DNA of 64,000 nt from Motilimonas cestriensis (GCF_021295315.1 NZ_JAIMJA010000001.1:1-64000); one strand, 5' to 3'; positions 42,361 to 51,419 are shown, numbered from the stretch's first letter. The notes: generated by a model not told the origin, from the sequence alone. Numbers and translations are program-made.

Positions 42361-43980
42361 GTGAAACGAGCAGTGAACAAGATAAACGCTTTTTTATTAC
42401 TTTTGTGTGGGCTATGGTCTTTCTCAAGTTTGGCGGCCATTAATGCCAGTGTCAGCCAAAACCCTGTTTATGTCGGTGAAATTTTCACTTTACAGGTAGA
42501 GGCTGATGAAAGCTTGGATCCTGATGAACTGAGCACTAAAGCACTTGAGCCCTATTTTGACGTCTTTCAACCTTCGGTAAGTCGGCAAAAGAATTTTATT
42601 AATGGTGAATTTTCCAGCAGTACCCGTTGGAGTATCTCGTTAATGGCGAAACAAGCAGGGCAAGTATTGATCCCGCCTTTAACCGTTGCCGGACAAACCA
42701 CTTTACCGATTAAACTCACCGTATTAAGTGAAAACCAACAACCTGACCAACAAAAAAACCAAGATGTGTTTATTGAAGCCTCGTTGGATCAAAACAATAT
42801 CTATGTCGGGCAACAGATAATTTATACCTTGGATCTTTATATCGGTGCAATGTTAGAAAATGCCAGCCTATCTAATCCAGAATTAGTTCAAGCCGATGTC
42901 GTTCAAATGGGACAAGATGCTAAAGAGGTAGTGGTAAAAAATGGCATGAAGTACCAAAAAATTACCCGTAAGTTTGCTATCACACCTAACCAATCGGGTG
43001 ATCTAACCATTGCTGGCCCTAAGCTAACCGGTGAATTATATAAAACCGTTAGCCAAAGCGGCTACCGCCCTCGCACCGTGCGTCAGGTATTAGATATTCA
43101 AGCTGATGACATAAAATTAACGGTGAAAGATAAACCCGCCATTTTTACTGGTAAACAATGGTTAGTCAGTGATGAAGTCATGTTAAGCGAAGAGCTGCAA
43201 GACAATGTGATCACATTGACCGTTGGTCAGCCTGTCACCCGCACCTTTACGCTTATTGCCGCTAACACCAGTGAAAAATCACTGCCAAAGCTAACGTTTG
43301 ACTACCCTAATACAGTCCGTGTTTACCCCGATAAAGATGAGGTAAGTGGTTTTATTCATCAAGGTACTGCTTTTGCACAGCGCATCAGTAGCCATGCTAT
43401 TATCGCCGAGCAAGCTGGTGAATTAATATTGCCTGAGGTAGTTATTCCTTGGTGGAACAGTCAAACAGACCAACTTGAATATGCAAAAGTCCCCGCGCGT
43501 AAACTGAAGGTAGTTGCCAACAGTGAAACACCTGAGGTAGCACTACCAGAAGTGACTCCCTCACCGACCACTGTTGTCAATGACGCCGGATTTTGGCCTT
43601 ACCTAACATTGCTATTTGCCATTGCTTGGTTTATTACCTTATTGCTTTATCTACGTAAGCCAAGCTACCCTGTGGCAAAAAATGACATAACCAAAACAGC
43701 TTCTTCAGACCCTTATAAACAATTATTGGCAGCAGCTAAAGCCAATAATAGTCAAGCAGCTTGGCAAGGGTTAGTCGAATGGTCTAATAGCCAATGGCCT
43801 GAGATTAAATCTGTCAGTCAGATTCCCGTTTCTACTGAACTACAATTAGCCATAAAAGAATTACAACAGGCCATTGCAAAAGGCGAAGCATGGCAAGGGG
43901 CTTCGCTTAGTAAGGCATTAGGGGCACAACGGAAATCGCCAACCCCAACCAATACGTTAGGGCCAATTAATCCGGTATAA
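42361..43980 (+). CDS. BatD-like protein (oxygen tolerance family)
   Basis: The start is GTG 42361 with AAGGA at 8 nt; a longer frame from 42208 overlaps the previous gene and has no signal peptide. The 539-aa protein has a signal peptide (ends SSLAA), then INASVSQNPVYVGEIFTLQVE, the BatD opening, several beta-sandwich domains, and one C-terminal helix (FWPYLTLLFAIAWFITLLLYL, about residue 415-435) with a cytoplasmic tail. It is the last Bat gene and is followed by an ECF sigma factor gene. Confidence 0.9.
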   Translation: MKRAVNKINAFLLLLCGLWSFSSLAAINASVSQNPVYVGEIFTLQVEADESLDPDELSTKALEPYFDVFQPSVSRQKNFINGEFSSSTRWSISLMAKQAGQVLIPPLTVAGQTTLPIKLTVLSENQQPDQQKNQDVFIEASLDQNNIYVGQQIIYTLDLYIGAMLENASLSNPELVQADVVQMGQDAKEVVVKNGMKYQKITRKFAITPNQSGDLTIAGPKLTGELYKTVSQSGYRPRTVRQVLDIQADDIKLTVKDKPAIFTGKQWLVSDEVMLSEELQDNVITLTVGQPVTRTFTLIAANTSEKSLPKLTFDYPNTVRVYPDKDEVSGFIHQGTAFAQRISSHAIIAEQAGELILPEVVIPWWNSQTDQLEYAKVPARKLKVVANSETPEVALPEVTPSPTTVVNDAGFWPYLTLLFAIAWFITLLLYLRKPSYPVAKNDITKTASSDPYKQLLAAAKANNSQAAWQGLVEWSNSQWPEIKSVSQIPVSTELQLAIKELQQAIAKGEAWQGASLSKALGAQRKSPTPTNTLGPINPV

Positions 43981-43983
43981 AGA

Positions 43984-44004
43984 TGAGCATAATCATTATG
44001 CTCA
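43984..44004 (+). promoter_or_regulatory. 21-bp palindrome overlapping the sigma-factor ribosome site
   Basis: TGAGCATAAT (43984-43993) and ATTATGCTCA (43995-44004) are perfect inverted arms around a single C. The right arm overlaps the start of the CAGGAG ribosome site of the sigma gene, whose ATG is at 44017. It could be a protein operator or a hairpin that hides the ribosome site; there is no T-run, so it is not a classic terminator. Confidence 0.5.
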
Positions 44005-44016
44005 GGAGATTTTTAC

Positions 44017-44586
44017 ATGTTGAGTAAAATTCTGGGAAATAAAAAGCCCCCGAATACGGTCATTAAAGATATGGCTAATAAACAAAAGCGCTATGAAGCC
44101 CTAGTACAGGTTTATCATGGCGATATATACCGATACGCGTACTGGTTATGCCGTGACAAACACGTGGCTGAAGACATTGTTCAGGACACGTTTTTACGGG
44201 CTTGGCGAGCATTAGACTCATTACAAGATGAAAAGGCGGCAAAAGCGTGGTTAATCACTATTTTACGCCGCGAGAATGCAAGGCGATTTGAACGCAAACA
44301 ATTTGATATGGTCGATATGGAAACTGATACCGTGGTTGATACGGTATCAACAGACAGTGAACAAACCATGGAAAACGAGTGGTTACGCCGACAAATAGAT
44401 AAATTGCCAGAAGAGTATAGGCAGCCCTTAATTCTTCAGGTGCTTGGTGGACTGTCAGGTGATGAAATAGCCGAGCAACTGAACTTAAACAAAAATACCG
44501 TGATGACTCGGCTTTTTCGTGCGCGCAATCAGCTCAAAGAAGCACTGGATAACAAAACACAACTAAGGGGGCAAAATAATGGATGA
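44017..44586 (+). CDS. ECF-type RNA polymerase sigma factor
   Basis: The 189-aa protein has a sigma-2 region (YRYAYWLCRDKHVAEDIVQDTFLRAW cut here as YWLCRDKHVAEDIVQDTF, near residues 44-65) and a sigma-4 region (LPEEYRQPLILQVLGGLSG; LNLNKNTVMTRLFRARNQ). It is group 4 (ECF) with no region 1 or 3. CAGGAG is the ribosome site. The start of the following DUF3379 gene overlaps its end by 8 bases, the classic sigma/anti-sigma arrangement. It may direct the Bat operon or an envelope-stress regulon. Confidence 0.92.
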   Translation: MLSKILGNKKPPNTVIKDMANKQKRYEALVQVYHGDIYRYAYWLCRDKHVAEDIVQDTFLRAWRALDSLQDEKAAKAWLITILRRENARRFERKQFDMVDMETDTVVDTVSTDSEQTMENEWLRRQIDKLPEEYRQPLILQVLGGLSGDEIAEQLNLNKNTVMTRLFRARNQLKEALDNKTQLRGQNNG

Positions 44587-45289
44587 TCTCGAATTTCGTC
44601 GCCGCGCTTATAGTAACCCTAACGATCAAGATGAAGCGTTCTTGTCTGCCGCTTTTGAAGACGAGCAAAATAAAAAATTTTTAGACGAAATAAAGCATTT
44701 TGATGAACAAATTGAAGCCAGTCTGAAAGATATACCGGTGCCTGAAGGCTTAGCGGATCGCATTTTACTCAATCAATCTTTTGAACAATTCCAAGAGAAG
44801 CAAAGAACGAGTCGTTGGCATCTAGCCCTCGCGGCTTCTATTGCCTTTTTAATAGGGATGAGCGTTAACTTAGTGCAATTTCCAACGTCACCCAATATGG
44901 GGGAAATTGCAATTAAACATGTACAAGATGAGTGGATTTTTACCGAAAAAATTAATGAAAACGCCGACCTTAATGCCGTTAATGCAAAATTAATCAAATA
45001 TGGCGGTACCGTTAAGGAAGATATAGGCCACATTTATTACGTCAATCACTGTTCGTTTAATGGTGCCCCTGCTTTTCATATGATCATGGCCGGCGAGAAA
45101 GGTAAGGTAACCTTATTCGTTGTGCCAAAATCTAAGTCTTTAACCATAGATCCTATGTACAGCAAGGGAGACATGCGCGCACTAGTGATGCCGGTGCAAA
45201 ATGCGAACCTCATTATCGTTGCTGATAAAAATGAGCCTGTTGGCAAACTTGAGCAAAAGCTAGAATCGACTATTAACTGGTCTATTTAG
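44579..45289 (+). CDS. DUF3379 protein, probable anti-sigma factor
   Basis: The 236-aa protein has a cytoplasmic acidic N-terminus (residues 1-78, MDDLEFRRRAYSNPNDQDEA), one membrane helix (WHLALAASIAFLIGMSVNLV, 80-99) and a periplasmic domain. This layout with the 8-base overlap to an ECF sigma gene makes it the likely anti-sigma factor; DUF3379 proteins are usually found in this position. No zinc-binding HxxxCxxC motif is present, so it is not a ZAS-type anti-sigma factor. Confidence 0.85.
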   Translation: MDDLEFRRRAYSNPNDQDEAFLSAAFEDEQNKKFLDEIKHFDEQIEASLKDIPVPEGLADRILLNQSFEQFQEKQRTSRWHLALAASIAFLIGMSVNLVQFPTSPNMGEIAIKHVQDEWIFTEKINENADLNAVNAKLIKYGGTVKEDIGHIYYVNHCSFNGAPAFHMIMAGEKGKVTLFVVPKSKSLTIDPMYSKGDMRALVMPVQNANLIIVADKNEPVGKLEQKLESTINWSI

Positions 45290-45316
45290 CCTTGCACTAA
45301 AAGTCATAAAAATGTG

Positions 45317-45342
45317 AAAGCAGAGCAAGCTCTGCTTTTTTT
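45317..45342 (+). terminator. Strong intrinsic terminator after sigma/anti-sigma genes
   Basis: AAAGCAGAGC (45317-45326) pairs with GCTCTGCTTT (45329-45338) and is followed by a T-run to 45342. It ends the operon that begins at moxR or at the sigma gene. Confidence 0.9.
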
Positions 45343-45431
45343 GTATCCTTTGCTATAAAATAACTATTTTATTAGTAATCGATCCCTGATACTGAAACGA
45401 CTATACGATAATTAGGATTTTAGTTTCGCCT

Positions 45432-46652
45432 ATGTATTCTTTTGTAGCCCGCCAGCCGATATTAAACCAGCGTAAACAAGTGGTCGCCTACGAACTTTTG
45501 TTTCGAGACAGCGCTGAAAACATATTCCCTAACATCGATTCTGATGATGCGACTAGGACGTTAATGTCCAACAGTTTTCTGAATGTAGGCTTTGAAAACA
45601 TTGCTGACAATAAAACCTGCTACATCAATTTTTCTTATCAAGCCGTATTACAGCAACTGCCTCGTATGCTACCCAAAGAAAAAGTTGTGATTGAGCTACT
45701 CGAAGACATTCAACCAACAGAGGAATTACTAGAAGAAGTCAAAGCTTTACATAAATTGGGCTACACGCTCGCCTTAGATGACTTTGAATACACCTCCGAC
45801 TGGCAACGCTTTTTTCGCTATATCGATATTATTAAGTTTGACTTACGTGCAACTTCTTTCGCAGACATCAGGTCAGTTATTGGATTTTCCCGGCATCACA
45901 ACATTCAATACTTAGCTGAAAAAGTAGAAACTCATGAAGAGTTTGAACAGGCAAGCCGACTAGGCATTAACTTATTTCAAGGTTACTTTTTTAGCCGACC
46001 AGAGCTACTTAAACATCGAGCCCTTTCACCAAGCCAGTTGGTGGTGCTGGAGCTTTTAAGTGAAATTAATAAGCCAAATATTAATTTTAATCAGATAGAA
46101 GATATTTTTGCCCATGATGTTTCTCTTTCTTACAAATTATTAATGTTTGTTAATAAACAAATAAAATCTGACGCCAAGCCGATCGCCTCGTTCAAACAAG
46201 CCACCATTTATTTAGGCGAAGAGCGACTAAGAAAGTTTATTTCACTGGTGGCGACGTCCCTTTCCAGTAAAGATAAGCCATCTGAGCTATACGTCATGTC
46301 GGTGATCCGAGCGCGGTTTTGTGAAAGAATTATCAGCGAATTTTCTTCAACATACTCGCCTGATGAAGCGTTTATGACCGGTCTGTTTTCTTTACTTGAT
46401 AGCCTACTAGACCAACCAATGAATTTATTAATAGAACAAATTCAATTAAATGACCGAGTGAAAGAAGCATTATTACAACGTCAAGGACCACTTGCTTTAT
46501 GCCTTCGTTGTATTGAACACTTTGAGATGGGGTTGTGGCCAAAAATTGATGAGGATGCAGTGCAGTTAAACACCACACAAGAAAAGGTCGCACAGGTTTA
46601 TCTTGAATCGCTTATTTGGGCGAAAACATTTAGCTTAACCTCCCCCCCCTAG
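45432..46652 (+). CDS. EAL-HDOD domain protein, degenerate EAL
   Basis: The 406-aa cytoplasmic protein has an N-terminal EAL-like domain (residues 1-200) and a C-terminal HDOD domain (about 205-400). The EAL motif reads YELLFRD and the catalytic metal-binding residues are changed, so it is probably not an active phosphodiesterase but a cyclic di-GMP-linked regulator such as Vibrio CdgJ. A run of eight C at 46642-46649 lies directly before the stop (PP-stop). A weak upstream ribosome site makes the start slightly uncertain. Confidence 0.88.
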   Translation: MYSFVARQPILNQRKQVVAYELLFRDSAENIFPNIDSDDATRTLMSNSFLNVGFENIADNKTCYINFSYQAVLQQLPRMLPKEKVVIELLEDIQPTEELLEEVKALHKLGYTLALDDFEYTSDWQRFFRYIDIIKFDLRATSFADIRSVIGFSRHHNIQYLAEKVETHEEFEQASRLGINLFQGYFFSRPELLKHRALSPSQLVVLELLSEINKPNINFNQIEDIFAHDVSLSYKLLMFVNKQIKSDAKPIASFKQATIYLGEERLRKFISLVATSLSSKDKPSELYVMSVIRARFCERIISEFSSTYSPDEAFMTGLFSLLDSLLDQPMNLLIEQIQLNDRVKEALLQRQGPLALCLRCIEHFEMGLWPKIDEDAVQLNTTQEKVAQVYLESLIWAKTFSLTSPP

Positions 46653-46670
46653 CTATGACTGTGATAAGTA

Positions 46671-46700
46671 GAATTAGCTGAGCACTTGCCCAGCTAATTC
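46671..46700. terminator. Stem-loop between convergent genes
   Basis: GAATTAGCTG (46671-46680) and CAGCTAATTC (46691-46700) form a perfect 10-bp stem with a 10-nt loop in the 67-bp gap between the EAL-HDOD and NhaC genes. It has no long T-run but is placed to end transcripts from both sides. Confidence 0.55.
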
Positions 46701-46719
46701 CATTGCTTAGACCTGAACT

Positions 46720-48300
46720 TTAAGAAGTCGCTATCACTTCTTTTGGATTAGACACTTTTTCTTTATACACATAAAAACTAACAAGTGTGATAAAACTTAT
46801 TAGTGCTACACATAAGCCTACCAATACTGAGCCTGTAAGACCAAGTACCACGTAACCTATTAGCGTTACTCCCGCCACCACTAGCGCGTAAGGCAACTGG
46901 GTCATTACATGATCAATATGATGACAGCTCGCGCCCGTTGAAGACAAAATAGTAGTATCAGAAATAGGTGAACAATGATCGCCAAACACCGCACCTGCTA
47001 ACACACTGGCCATCATAGGTAAAAGTAATGTGGTGTCGGTACCCATGGCTAAATCAGCAGCAATGGGTAGCATGATGCCAAACGTGCCCCAGCTGGTCCC
47101 CGTGGCAAACGCCATAAAACCGGCCAATACAAATAAAATTGCTGGCAAGTAAGCCGTGTGAATACTGCCATCCACTAAACTAGACAAGTATTTACCGGTT
47201 TCTAATTGGCTAATAACACTGGCCATGGACCAAGCAAAAAGTAAGATAATAATAGCGGGAAACATAGAGCGCGCGCCATGCCAAAGAGAGATAAAAAAGT
47301 CCTTTGCTTGAATACGCCCACGCAGCACCATGGCGATTGTGACAAATAGCCCAATTAAACCACCATAAACCAATGCCCCTGTTGCATCGGTATTAGCAAA
47401 TGCCAAAATAAGATTGAATGGCCCATCGGTAGCCTTTGCTCCCAAATAAACAATTGAAAATACAGTGGCAATAATCAGGCTCAGAATCGGAATTAATAAA
47501 TCTTTTACTTGTGCTTGGTTAACTTGTGCCGGAGGTACTATTTGGCCTGCAGGTACGCCCGATTCAGGATTAAATAACTGCCCTTTTTGCGCAGCGTCCT
47601 CGTGGCTTTTCATTGCGCCAATGTCTAATTTAAACCACGCCGTCAACAGCACCAGTAGTAACGCAAAGACCGCATAAAAATTCATCGGCGCCATTTCAAT
47701 AAACACCATTAATGGGCTCATGTCGGTTAATTTGTGCGTTGCTAGAATGCCACCTAAAATAGCGATAATATAGGCACCCCAACTAGAAATAGGCATAATA
47801 ACGCACATAGGCGCTGCGGTGGAATCAAGTAGGTAAGCAAGCTTTGCGCGAGAAATTTTATATTGGTCGGTCACGGGCCGTGCGATACTTCCCACCGCTA
47901 GGCTATTAAAGTAATCATCAATAAAAATGAAAATACCTAAAAGTACCGTTAGCATTTTTGCACCGCGTTGGCTCTTTATTCGCGTCGCGGCCCAAGTGGC
48001 AAAAGCCTTAGTGGCACCTGAGATGGTCATTAAGCTAGTCATCATGCCCAACAAGACCAGAAATACTATTATATCGACATTCCATTTGTTAATTTCACCC
48101 TCTTGCCAAAACAGTGAAAAAACCGTTTGGAATAGGTATTCAAGACCTAAAATCGGGTTAGTGTCTGCGACCAAAAATGAGCCAAGTAATACGCCAAGCC
48201 CCAATGACAATAAAACACGTCGAGTAATGATCGCAAGCAAAACCGCTACAACGGGCGGTAACAGTGAAAGCGCGGAGTGAGATAAGCTTATTAATTCCAT
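46720..48300 (-). CDS. NhaC family Na+/H+ antiporter
   Basis: The start is ATG 48300 (MELISLSHSALSLLPPVVAVLL); a longer frame to 48333 adds MLIPHLQKRKQ with no ribosome site. The 526-aa membrane protein has about eleven to twelve helices and family blocks such as IFIDDYFNSLAVGSIARPVTDQ, STAAPMCVIMPISSWGAY, FATGTSWGTFGIMLPIAADL and VLAGAVFGDHCSPISDTTI. It exchanges sodium for protons, or in some members a carboxylate or amine for a cation, so the substrate is not certain. Confidence 0.9.
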   Translation of the reverse strand: MELISLSHSALSLLPPVVAVLLAIITRRVLLSLGLGVLLGSFLVADTNPILGLEYLFQTVFSLFWQEGEINKWNVDIIVFLVLLGMMTSLMTISGATKAFATWAATRIKSQRGAKMLTVLLGIFIFIDDYFNSLAVGSIARPVTDQYKISRAKLAYLLDSTAAPMCVIMPISSWGAYIIAILGGILATHKLTDMSPLMVFIEMAPMNFYAVFALLLVLLTAWFKLDIGAMKSHEDAAQKGQLFNPESGVPAGQIVPPAQVNQAQVKDLLIPILSLIIATVFSIVYLGAKATDGPFNLILAFANTDATGALVYGGLIGLFVTIAMVLRGRIQAKDFFISLWHGARSMFPAIIILLFAWSMASVISQLETGKYLSSLVDGSIHTAYLPAILFVLAGFMAFATGTSWGTFGIMLPIAADLAMGTDTTLLLPMMASVLAGAVFGDHCSPISDTTILSSTGASCHHIDHVMTQLPYALVVAGVTLIGYVVLGLTGSVLVGLCVALISFITLVSFYVYKEKVSNPKEVIATS

Positions 48301-48806
48301 TTGTTTTCTTTTTTGTAAATGGGGAATAAGCAAAACAAGGCATGCAGTAGCTCCCCATAGTGATTAACTATGACAGTGTTGTACTTATTCAATACAACCC
48401 CAACCAAGTCGCCTGATAAACGGCTCGATTTCGGCGCCATAACCTTTCAATTCAGCTCACTGGTATCACCCTAACTGAAAATACTAATTTATCGCGCACC
48501 TCTACGATTAAGCGCCATAAAATAACAAAAACATGGTCAAAGATAAACAGAAACAGAAATATTTCAGATTTAAATGATAGTAGGCATCATTAACAATAAG
48601 ATTAATATAAAACAAAAAATGATAAAAATTAAAACGTCAAACATAGTGAAAAGAAATCAAATTAATACAATGGTGTTTCAATCATAAATAAACACTGTTT
48701 AATCAATAGTTTTAGGTTAATCTATAAACTAATTGAGACTAGAATTATTAAAAAAATAAGTCTATATTGTACCACTCTCTCACTAATCCAAACGATGGTA
48801 ATAAAA
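48301..48806. promoter_or_regulatory. Long AT-rich upstream region of hns
   Basis: These 506 bases hold no credible gene and become strongly AT-rich toward the right (48520-48790). They separate nhaC (minus) from hns (plus). H-NS proteins commonly bind such curved AT-rich DNA and repress their own gene, so this is a likely control region; no single promoter is clear. Confidence 0.45.
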
Positions 48807-49199
48807 ATGAGCGATATAATTAAAGCACTGCTAAATGCTCGCAGCTTAAAAGCCGCTGCAAAAGAACTAACCCTAGAGCAATTGGAAGAATCATTAGCTA
48901 AATTCAGCAAAATTGTTGAAGATCGCAGAGCAGAAGAAGAAGCAATTCGCGCAGCAAATGAAGATAAGCTACGTAAACTAGAAGAATACAAAGAAATGCT
49001 TAAAGCGGATGGAATTGATCCCGCTGAATTATTAGGCGCACTTGCTACTGAAACGAAAAAACGTGAACCTCGTCCACCGAAGTATCAATATGTTGATGAT
49101 GAAGGCCAAACACAAAAATGGACCGGCCAAGGCCGTAAGCCAAAAGCAATCCAACGCGCATTAGACGAAGGTAAACGCTTAGAAGATTTTCTAATTTAG
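48807..49199 (+). CDS. hns: H-NS family nucleoid protein
   Basis: The start is ATG 48807 (MSDIIKALLNARSLKAAAKE), aligning with E. coli H-NS; the in-frame ATG at 48795 adds only MVIK. The 130-aa protein has a coiled-coil oligomerisation region (residues 1-80, TLEQLEESLAKFSKIVEDRR; YKEMLKADGIDPAELLGAL), a linker and the DNA-binding domain with KWTGQGRKPKAIQRAL, the AT-hook-like Q/RGR loop. It compacts DNA and silences AT-rich and foreign genes. A strong terminator follows. Confidence 0.95.
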   Translation: MSDIIKALLNARSLKAAAKELTLEQLEESLAKFSKIVEDRRAEEEAIRAANEDKLRKLEEYKEMLKADGIDPAELLGALATETKKREPRPPKYQYVDDEGQTQKWTGQGRKPKAIQRALDEGKRLEDFLI

Positions 49200-49229
49200 T
49201 CTGTCTGATAGATAGTTATAAGAAGAACG

Positions 49230-49267
49230 AATAATAAAAAAGGCCGATTCCGGCCTTTTTTATTATT
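49230..49267. terminator. Bidirectional terminator after hns
   Basis: A perfect 17-bp stem spans 49230-49246 and 49251-49267 (core GGCCG/CGGCC, flanked by A-run and T-run). The A/T runs serve transcription from both sides, ending hns and the galE transcript. Confidence 0.92.
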
Positions 49268-49325
49268 GTAAATGACTATTTATTAACCTGCCGTTTTACT
49301 TATCACCCTGAAGATCGTTTTTATT

Positions 49326-49418
49326 ACTAACGCGCGGGTATTTTCTATTTGTAACCCTGCAGGTTATTCTTATTTATAACCCTGCGGGTTATTCTTGTTT
49401 ATAACCCTGCGGGTTATT
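49326..49418. repeat. 25-bp tandem repeats overlapping the galE 3' end
   Basis: Units at 49351-49375, 49376-49400 and a partial at 49401-49418 share the pattern TAACCCTGC(A/G)GGTTATT; a degenerate unit (about 15 of 25 matches by hand count) is at 49326-49350. Each clear unit has the small hairpin TAACC-CTGCG-GGTTA. The last galE codons lie in the 49401 unit and the stop in the middle unit, so the gene's end was made or copied by repeat expansion. A coordinate map of unit boundaries is given because longer sequence is not quoted. Confidence 0.8.
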
Positions 49419-50405
49419 TGACTGCCAACGCCAGCTGTCTGTAGTCATATCATTAATGGTTTTTTCTGCTTGCCAATTCAATTCCTGTTTCGCGAAAGCC
49501 GGATCTGCATAACACTGCGCGATATCACCCGCACGACGCGGTGCGATTTGATACGGAATATCTTGTTCTGACGCAGCAGCAAACGCTTCAATCATTTCAA
49601 GCACTGAATAACCACGGCCAGTGCCTAGGTTATAAGTGGCTAGTCCCGGGATTTGTTTTAATTTTTCAACTGCTTTAACGTGGCCTTTGGCCAAATCAAC
49701 TACATGAATATAGTCGCGAACACCCGTTCCATCTGGCGTATTATAATCATCACCAAACACATTCACTTGCTTTAATTTACCAACCGCAACTTGCGCAATA
49801 TAAGGCATAAGGTTATTTGGAATACCGTTCGGGTCTTCACCTATGGTGCCACTAATATGTGCCCCCACTGGATTAAAATAACGTAAATTAATCACATTCC
49901 ATGAATGATCACTACGATATAAATCAGCCAATATCTCTTCAATAAACAATTTACTGCGGCCATACGCATTTGTGGCAGACGTAGGAAAATCTTCAGTAAT
50001 AGGCACAGTTGCAGGATCGCCATATACGGTGGCAGAAGAGCTAAACACGATGTTTTTAACATTATGTTTTGCCATCACTTCACACAAAGTGACTGTGCCT
50101 GAAATGTTGTTATCGTAGTAAGTTAGCGGAATTTGGGTTGACTCCCCTACTGCTTTTAATCCAGCAAAATGAATAACGCTGTCAAAATCATGCTGACTGA
50201 ATAAGCGGTCAAGTGCCCCTTTGTCACGAATATCCATTTCAAAAAAAGGAATTTTTTTCCCCGTTATGGTTTCAACGCGAGCCAATGATTCCACATTAGA
50301 ATTGCATAAATTATCAATTACTACTACGTCGTAGTCCGCCGCTAATAGCTCCACTAAGGTATGACTACCGATATAGCCGGCACCACCCGTAATTAGAATG
50401 CTCAC
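49389..50405 (-). CDS. galE: UDP-glucose 4-epimerase GalE
   Basis: The NAD-dependent epimerase interconverts UDP-glucose and UDP-galactose, for galactose use and polysaccharide precursors. GTG 50405 is chosen because GGAG lies 6 nt upstream and it gives MSILITGGAGYIGSHTLVEL, matching E. coli GalE in start and length (338 aa); ATG codons at 50411 and 50417 are in-frame alternatives. The NAD loop GGAGYIGS, the SSSATVYG serine, and YGRSKLFIEEIL (catalytic YxxxK) are present. The C-terminus lies inside a 25-bp tandem repeat. Confidence 0.95.
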   Translation of the reverse strand: MSILITGGAGYIGSHTLVELLAADYDVVVIDNLCNSNVESLARVETITGKKIPFFEMDIRDKGALDRLFSQHDFDSVIHFAGLKAVGESTQIPLTYYDNNISGTVTLCEVMAKHNVKNIVFSSSATVYGDPATVPITEDFPTSATNAYGRSKLFIEEILADLYRSDHSWNVINLRYFNPVGAHISGTIGEDPNGIPNNLMPYIAQVAVGKLKQVNVFGDDYNTPDGTGVRDYIHVVDLAKGHVKAVEKLKQIPGLATYNLGTGRGYSVLEMIEAFAAASEQDIPYQIAPRRAGDIAQCYADPAFAKQELNWQAEKTINDMTTDSWRWQSNNPQGYKQE

Positions 50406-50517
50406 ATTCATCTCCATTGAGTATTGATTAAATCAAAATATTTATAATAAATTGATTGTATTACAGTGCGTAGTTAAAGTGTAGTAATTCGCTAATTTTG
50501 ACTTTTTAGAGGAAGAA

Positions 50518-50739
50518 TTAGCGCTGCAACAATGGTTTTAACATGGTTTCTAAACCATTAAGTTTAACTTCATAAGCCAGAGCCAATTGCTGGCCTAATA
50601 ACCCTTCAGGAAAACCTTGCTGAGAAAACCACACTAAATAGGGCTCAGGTAAATCTATTAGCCTTAGGCCTTTGTATTTACCAAAAGGCATCACTTGTTC
50701 TAATGCGGCTTTCATTTGCTCAATATGTGCTTGGTCCAT
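50518..50739 (-). CDS. DUF3820 family small protein
   Basis: The 73-aa protein contains MPFGKYKGLRLIDLPEPYLVWF then QGFPEGLLGQQL (split here for length), the DUF3820 core. The GKYKG motif is shared with proteins sometimes annotated as quorum-sensing-regulated virulence factors. It has no signal peptide. Its start codon is 2 bases from the queE stop, so it is probably cotranscribed with queE. Its function is unknown. Confidence 0.85.
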   Translation of the reverse strand: MDQAHIEQMKAALEQVMPFGKYKGLRLIDLPEPYLVWFSQQGFPEGLLGQQLALAYEVKLNGLETMLKPLLQR

Positions 50740-50741
50740 AA

Positions 50742-51419
50742 TTAATCGATCCCTAGGTACTTATGAGTTTGAATAGATAACCGCCAATTACGCGCGATAC
50801 ACGTTTCCATGGCGAGTTGGGTCGCTCTGGTTTTTTGGCTAATGGGCTGCAAACAAACCTGAGGCGGTGTTGTCCATTTGCACTGCGCTAAAAGCGCATC
50901 AAGGGCATCGATGTCTTTCTCGGTGGCCACGGGGTGCTTTATTTCATTGGCGCGCAGCAGTGCGTCAGGACGCACCACTAAGCCCCCCTTCATTTTTACT
51001 TTTGGCGAAACCGTCACAAACGCAGCGTCATCAACCAGTACTTCATAAGTACCGCTGGTTTCAATTTGGCTTTGATAACCCTGCACTGCTAACGCTTGGG
51101 TTAGCTCACGCAAATCATACATACAAGGCTCACCACCAGTGATCACCACATGATTAGCTTGATACCCCAAACGAATAAATTCATTGAGAATTTCAGCTGT
51201 AGTGGCATTTGCCCAAGCATCCGAAGTGTCGCTTTTGTCGGTTACCTGGTTCAGATTTGTCTCTCGGTCTGGTGAAACCGTCCAAGTGTGCTGTGTATCG
51301 CACCAAGGGCAGCCAACATCACAACCCTGTAAGCGAACAAAAATAGCGGGTACGCCAGTGAATAAACCTTCCCCTTGGATAGTTTGAAATATTTCGTTGA
51401 TTGGGTAGCGCTGAGCCAT
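50742..51419 (-). CDS. queE: 7-carboxy-7-deazaguanine synthase QueE
   Basis: The start ATG 51419 (MAQRYPINEIFQTIQGEGLF) avoids overlap with queC; a longer frame to 51494 has no family match. The 225-aa radical SAM enzyme makes 7-carboxy-7-deazaguanine in the queuosine/preQ0 pathway. The radical SAM cysteines are in LQGCDVGCPWCDTQHTW (CxxxCxxC), and VVITGGEPCMYD is the glycine-rich SAM loop. It is divergent from queC, the next-step enzyme, across 67 bp. Confidence 0.95.
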   Translation of the reverse strand: MAQRYPINEIFQTIQGEGLFTGVPAIFVRLQGCDVGCPWCDTQHTWTVSPDRETNLNQVTDKSDTSDAWANATTAEILNEFIRLGYQANHVVITGGEPCMYDLRELTQALAVQGYQSQIETSGTYEVLVDDAAFVTVSPKVKMKGGLVVRPDALLRANEIKHPVATEKDIDALDALLAQCKWTTPPQVCLQPISQKTRATQLAMETCIARNWRLSIQTHKYLGID

